Source: Blasia pusilla (lineage: Eukaryota; Marchantiophyta; Marchantiopsida; Blasiales). From it: 64,000 nucleotides of DNA. The position numbers were made by a program, and so were the translations under genes. The notes beneath the pieces were generated by a model, which saw nothing but the letters and a program-made list of their open reading frames with translations, had not been told where the DNA came from and did not search any database. Where the stretch lies: the NCBI GenBank assembly GCA_050084515.1, contig CM114273.1:32178001-32242000 (forward strand), in the 5' to 3' direction. Of the stretch, positions 60,808-64,000 are shown piece after piece; position 1 is the stretch's first letter; each line of letters begins with the position of its first letter.

Positions 60808-61275
60808 CATAGTCGTACGTAAACTAGAGTAGTCCGTCCATGGTAAAAACATGCCCAATGGATCCCATCCTTGGGTTTCTCCGGTACCCCCTCCCCAGTA
60901 CGGGCTAAATACGTGGGAGCGGATGTGGGTAGGGATCAAGCGGAGGTTTGGGCCACAATCCCTCCCTCGGTCGGCATCGAGCCTGCCCGTGGCCCGCATC
61001 GAGCCTATCTGACCTACACTGGACCGCACTAGGCAAGCTCTAAGGGTTGATGCCGACCACGTAGGCTCAATGCAGACCTCAATGGACTTGATGCGGGCTA
61101 CAAAACACGTGGTAAGAGCGGATGATTAGTCGTTGGACTAGGTGTGGGTTGGTCAAGTCGGATCTCTGTTACAAGCAGGGCGGACCAACTAGCCGCACGA
61201 ACCTGGGCTTGGATATGTTCATCCTTATGACAAATATAAGTTTACGGGGATGGACTTTGTCTATATGCAACCTTG
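60808..61275 (-). mobile_element. hAT-type element with GC-rich core, copy 5
   Basis: The minus strand begins CAAGGTTGCATATAGACAAAG, which matches the left end of the family; the other end (plus strand CATAGTCGTACG) is worn, with transitions. The flanks ATGGGCAT (60800-60807) and ACGGGTAT (61276-61283) match at six of eight, both changes transitions. The interior is different: GC-rich (60930-61210), with repeated GCCCGCATCGAGCC-like words on both strands. It may be a longer relative with another core. Confidence 0.55.
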
Positions 61276-61330
61276 ACGGGTATCGACTACTGGATGAATA
61301 ATGTTGAGTATGGTTTGTATCCTAGATTCC

Positions 61331-61617
61331 CCTGATTACACAAAAACGGAGGAGTCCGTCCCTATGACGAACATGGATGAAAGTTTTTGGATATGTCCAC
61401 AGACATGGATTACAAAAGATGGGACCCACACTTATAGTTCATGGTGGAAGGCAAGGCAAGGGCGGACGGGGAAATAATGGGGGATAGAGTGGAGGTGGGA
61501 GGAGGAAGCGAGGGAGGAAGAAACAAAGGTAAGTGGGGAATAAGAAAGAATGGGGAGACGAGGCCCATATGCACAAGTCCTTCTATAAAAAAAACGTAAG
61601 TCTATAGACATGGACAT
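61331..61617 (-). mobile_element. hAT-type MITE, copy 4 (minus, truncated)
   Basis: The reverse strand matches copies 1-3 through the whole interior (GCATATGGGCCTCGTC, TTGCCTTCCACCATGAACTA, GGGTCCCAT). The plus-strand left end CCTGATTACACAAAAACGG corresponds to the worn right terminus. At 61617 similarity stops, about 35 bp before the expected other terminus, exactly where another CAAGGTTGCATGG begins. Confidence 0.7.
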
Positions 61618-61930
61618 CAAGGTTGCATGGAAACGGACATACTCGGCCGACACCCGAGCATGCCCGGAACCTCCCAAAGCTGCGTACACTCGGGATGATA
61701 GAGCCCACACCCGTTGCGTGGCCCGCCATGGCTCACGGCAGGCCCACCCAAAGCCTGCCCGTATGACCCCTGCATGGCGGGCTCAAGGCCTGCATGATTT
61801 GGTCCTCCTTGAACCCACCATGCATGGGCCATGCGGGCTTTGGGCGGGCTGCCGCGAGCCGTAAGGGGCCACGGAACGGGTGTGAGCTATGTCAACCTGG
61901 GTCTACACGGCGAGTTCCAATGCGGACAGC
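61618..61930 (+). mobile_element. GC-rich foldback with the same terminal motif
   Basis: Begins CAAGGTTGCATGGAAACGG, the same terminal sequence as the MITEs. The interior is a large inverted repeat: about 61697-61781 pairs with 61814-61891 (for example CACACCCGTTGCGTGGCCC against the reverse complement of GGGCCACGGAACGGGTGTG). The flanking 8-mers ATGGACAT (61610-61617) and ATGTACAT (61931-61938) match at seven of eight. The right terminus is poorly kept. Probably a hAT foldback nested in copy 4. Confidence 0.6.
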
Positions 61931-61989
61931 ATGTACATGCCCATGCATAATTCCAATGCAAATGGAGGAGTACAATTCATGATTTTTTA

Positions 61990-62015
61990 AAAATAAATAA
62001 ATAAATAAATAAATA
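61990..62015 (+). repeat. (AAAT)n microsatellite
   Basis: About six AAAT units. Simple repeat with no sign of a gene. Confidence 0.9.
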
Positions 62016-63352
62016 ATCTACCTCGTGTGAAAATGCGTCCCATTAATTGAATTTGATAACTTATGCATGAATCGCTTACCTATTACTCATACCTTATGAT
62101 CGGGAGAGAGGCGGAAGAAGTGCTTGGCTCTAGAGCATTAAGCAGCTGGTGCGTGTCCCTAAGGCAAGTGCTACGAAGAGAAGGGATTTGCGAGAGAGAG
62201 TGGGCATCACGCTCCCGAAGGTAAATTGCGAATCAGGAGAGCGAACGTGTGAGATGAGGACGAGAGAGAGAGAGAGCTCTCTCCCGTACGTAAATTGATT
62301 CGAGTGTTTGTGCCGTAGTGAACGCCACGTAACTGTATCTTTTCTCGGGTGGATGCACACTTTTTAGGTGTCACTTTCGAAACATGTACGACTCAACCAC
62401 CGATTTCAGCTCCGACGTGATCGACTAGTAGTACTGCAAGCCAGAACTCGGAGAAAATCTTTTTGCGGTACCATTGGGAAAACTATTGACTGACATTAAT
62501 AAGAAATGAAATGAAATCTAGGTGAGAAGAGCTAAAAGCCGCCACCGACTGAAATCGGACTATCGAACTAGAAGCTCGAGATGCAACCGAGAGAAAGAGG
62601 CAGAATCAATGCGATTGAGTGAATACTTCAAAAGTCCATCGTGAATCGTGATCGTGAACGTTCATGATCAAGTTCGAGTGAGCGCTCATGATAAGTCGGC
62701 GAGAAAACACGGGCTCCTTTATGCGAGCTCGCCCTTGATTGCACGTCATCTGAAAATCCCGATAAAGGACTCCGCATATATGGCCAGCTTTCAGATGATA
62801 CTGTTGCGATGGAGGCTTCGAAGCAGATGCAACAGAGAAGGTCCTGATTTCCGACCTTCCATTCCATGATAGGTAGGCCTAGGTCTCCTGTTCGATCACA
62901 AGCTATAATTTTATTTGTCTGGATTATCTATTTCTTTAGGAGATTCACGATTAGAGAGAATCAGTCGCTTGGAAAGCAGACCTCACTGAAAAATGAATGC
63001 AGCGGATATTTTGCAATCTTTTGACAGATCTACTTTAAAGAAAGCATTTTCTAGTCAGAAGCCGGTGGGCATGTGCAGTTCAACTTGAAGTTCAGGTTTT
63101 TAGGAAAAAAAAACTTTCGAGTCCTTGTAGAAACAGGATTGCCAGGGCTGTGTGGATTCTCGCTAGATATAGATCGATCGATGCCTGTTCTCACAGATTC
63201 ACCTATAGATACGTCTCGAGATTCGTATTCAAAAGCTGACTTGTTTGCTCTAGAGGGTGGTGGCAATGTAGCAAGCTGCTCGATTCACTGTAGAGCAGCT
63301 GAACACAACTCATTCGCCCGAATGCTGCGCTTCTCGATTGTCTACTGGGTGC
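62016..63352. other. Upstream region of the P450 gene
   Basis: No gene seen. It contains a short (GA)n near 62258-62275. Short frames on both strands lack motifs. It is probably the regulatory region of the downstream gene. Confidence 0.4.
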
Positions 63353-63358
63353 TATAAA
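63353..63358 (+). promoter_or_regulatory. TATA box, P450 gene
   Basis: TATAAA lies 182 bp upstream of the P450 start codon in a non-repetitive context (GTGCTATAAAGTG). Transcription would start near 63385 and give a leader of about 155 bases. Confidence 0.5.
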
Positions 63359-63539
63359 GTGTGCAGCACTCCATGCTATGCGCTGCAACGCCCACCGACT
63401 CCCGAGCATCGAATGCTGGTCGCCACCGTAACAATCACGAAGTGGGCAGGGCCGTGAAGGAAGAGCCACAAATTTTACTCCTCTGGTCCTTCATCTGATT
63501 TCCCAGGGGTCGTGAATTCTCGCCAGCTCGACGAGATCG

Positions 63540-64000
63540 ATGGCCACCGGAATGGCAGCACTGGAATTGGCACCGTGGGAGTTATTGACAACTTTGCGAG
63601 CGAGTCCGTTAGGAACAGCAGCCGCCGCGCTGGTCTTCATGACAGCTTTGCTGACAGTGGGAATGCCGAATTACGGGCAATGGCTGTGGGCGACGATGGT
63701 GGTGTGGCTGGAGGGCGGCAAGCCGCTGCCTCCGGGCAGCATGGGTATGCCGTACTTGGGTGAAACGGAGGAGTACACTCGCATCCACAGCGATTGGAAG
63801 AACCCCGACGCATGGTACGACGCGCGGCGCAAGAAATTCGGCAACGTTTTCAAGACGCACATTTTGGGCAGCCCCACGGTGGTCGTCTTGGGCGCGGAGG
63901 GCAACAAATTCGTCCTCCAAAATGGCAAGAAGTTCTTCGCAAACAACTGGCCCATCGGCGTTCGCACTGTCCTGGGGGACAACGCCATCGCTGTGACCTC
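63540..64000 (+). CDS. Cytochrome P450, CYP85-clan-like, 5' part
   Basis: Open from the ATG at 63540 to the window edge (153 codons), with no intron seen so far. Residues 26-42 form a membrane anchor, and a second hydrophobic stretch lies around 47-57. LPPGSMGMPYLGET (63-76) is the proline hinge plus the first conserved block of plant CYP85-clan P450s (the clan of CYP707, CYP716, CYP90 and others). FGNVFKTHILGSPTVVVLGAEGNKFVL follows, with the EGNKF...FFANNWP pattern closest to CYP716-like proteins. Such enzymes oxidise triterpenoids, steroids or related hormones at the ER. The I-helix, ExxR and haem-cysteine regions lie outside the window, so activity and exact family are open. Overlapping frames in other phases are shadows. 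Confidence 0.88.
   Translation, partial: MATGMAALELAPWELLTTLRASPLGTAAAALVFMTALLTVGMPNYGQWLWATMVVWLEGGKPLPPGSMGMPYLGETEEYTRIHSDWKNPDAWYDARRKKFGNVFKTHILGSPTVVVLGAEGNKFVLQNGKKFFANNWPIGVRTVLGDNAIAVT

Noticed and set aside
63512-63996. Other frames at the right edge, including 63760-63996 and 63609-63988
   Set aside because: They are shadows of the P450 frame that starts at 63540 and runs off the window.

Overview
The window looks like nuclear DNA of a land plant. The evidence is spliced genes with GT-AG introns, plant-type proteins (a VAN3-binding/FORKED-like protein with a PH domain, a mitochondrial DEG10-type protease, a CYP85-clan cytochrome P450), and plant-type mobile DNA (Ty3/gypsy chromovirus, Helitron, non-LTR elements, hAT-type MITEs). 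The very low gene density (three genes in 64 kb) and protein details would suit a non-seed plant, but the sequence does not let me name the lineage. I see no operons, CRISPR array, rRNA or confident tRNA.

Layout. 1-3944: 3' part of a Ty3/gypsy chromovirus (RT end, RNase H, integrase, chromodomain, polypurine tract, 1-kb 3' LTR). 3945-24400: gene-poor repeat-rich DNA with a diverged LTR piece in the opposite orientation, a pair of GC-rich direct repeats, a ~103-bp tandem array (9492-9978), a LINE-like remnant, several foldback palindromes, a very long (GT)n tract, and two diverged copies of an older repeat, one carrying a MITE. 24436-29713: a seven-coding-exon VAN3-binding-protein-like gene behind a long CpG-rich leader. 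29714-34500: no gene recognised. 34500-43590: a decayed Helitron on the minus strand (Helitron_like_N, HUH Rep, PIF1-type helicase) whose helicase is split by a 622-bp solo LTR with a clean target-site duplication. 43588-46372: Helitron-like 5' termini, then an internally deleted non-LTR element that keeps an N-terminal zinc finger and a C-terminal domain but no reverse transcriptase. 47184-50739: an eight-exon DEG10-like mitochondrial serine protease. 50740-58370: no confident gene; one 22-bp hairpin. 58377-61930: a cluster of hAT-type MITEs, the same family as the copy at 20063. 63540 to the end: the first 153 codons of a P450, with a TATA box at 63353.

The three genes have unrelated roles (vein or auxin patterning and membrane traffic; mitochondrial protein quality control; oxidative metabolism) and nothing suggests that they work as a unit. 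The most original content is the MITE family (TIR core CAAGRTTGCA, 8-bp target duplications visible by eye for several copies), the nested Helitron/solo-LTR insertion, the deleted non-LTR element, and a tandem array whose units hold a stem with compensating changes. I found no convincing new multi-gene system. All alignments were made by eye.
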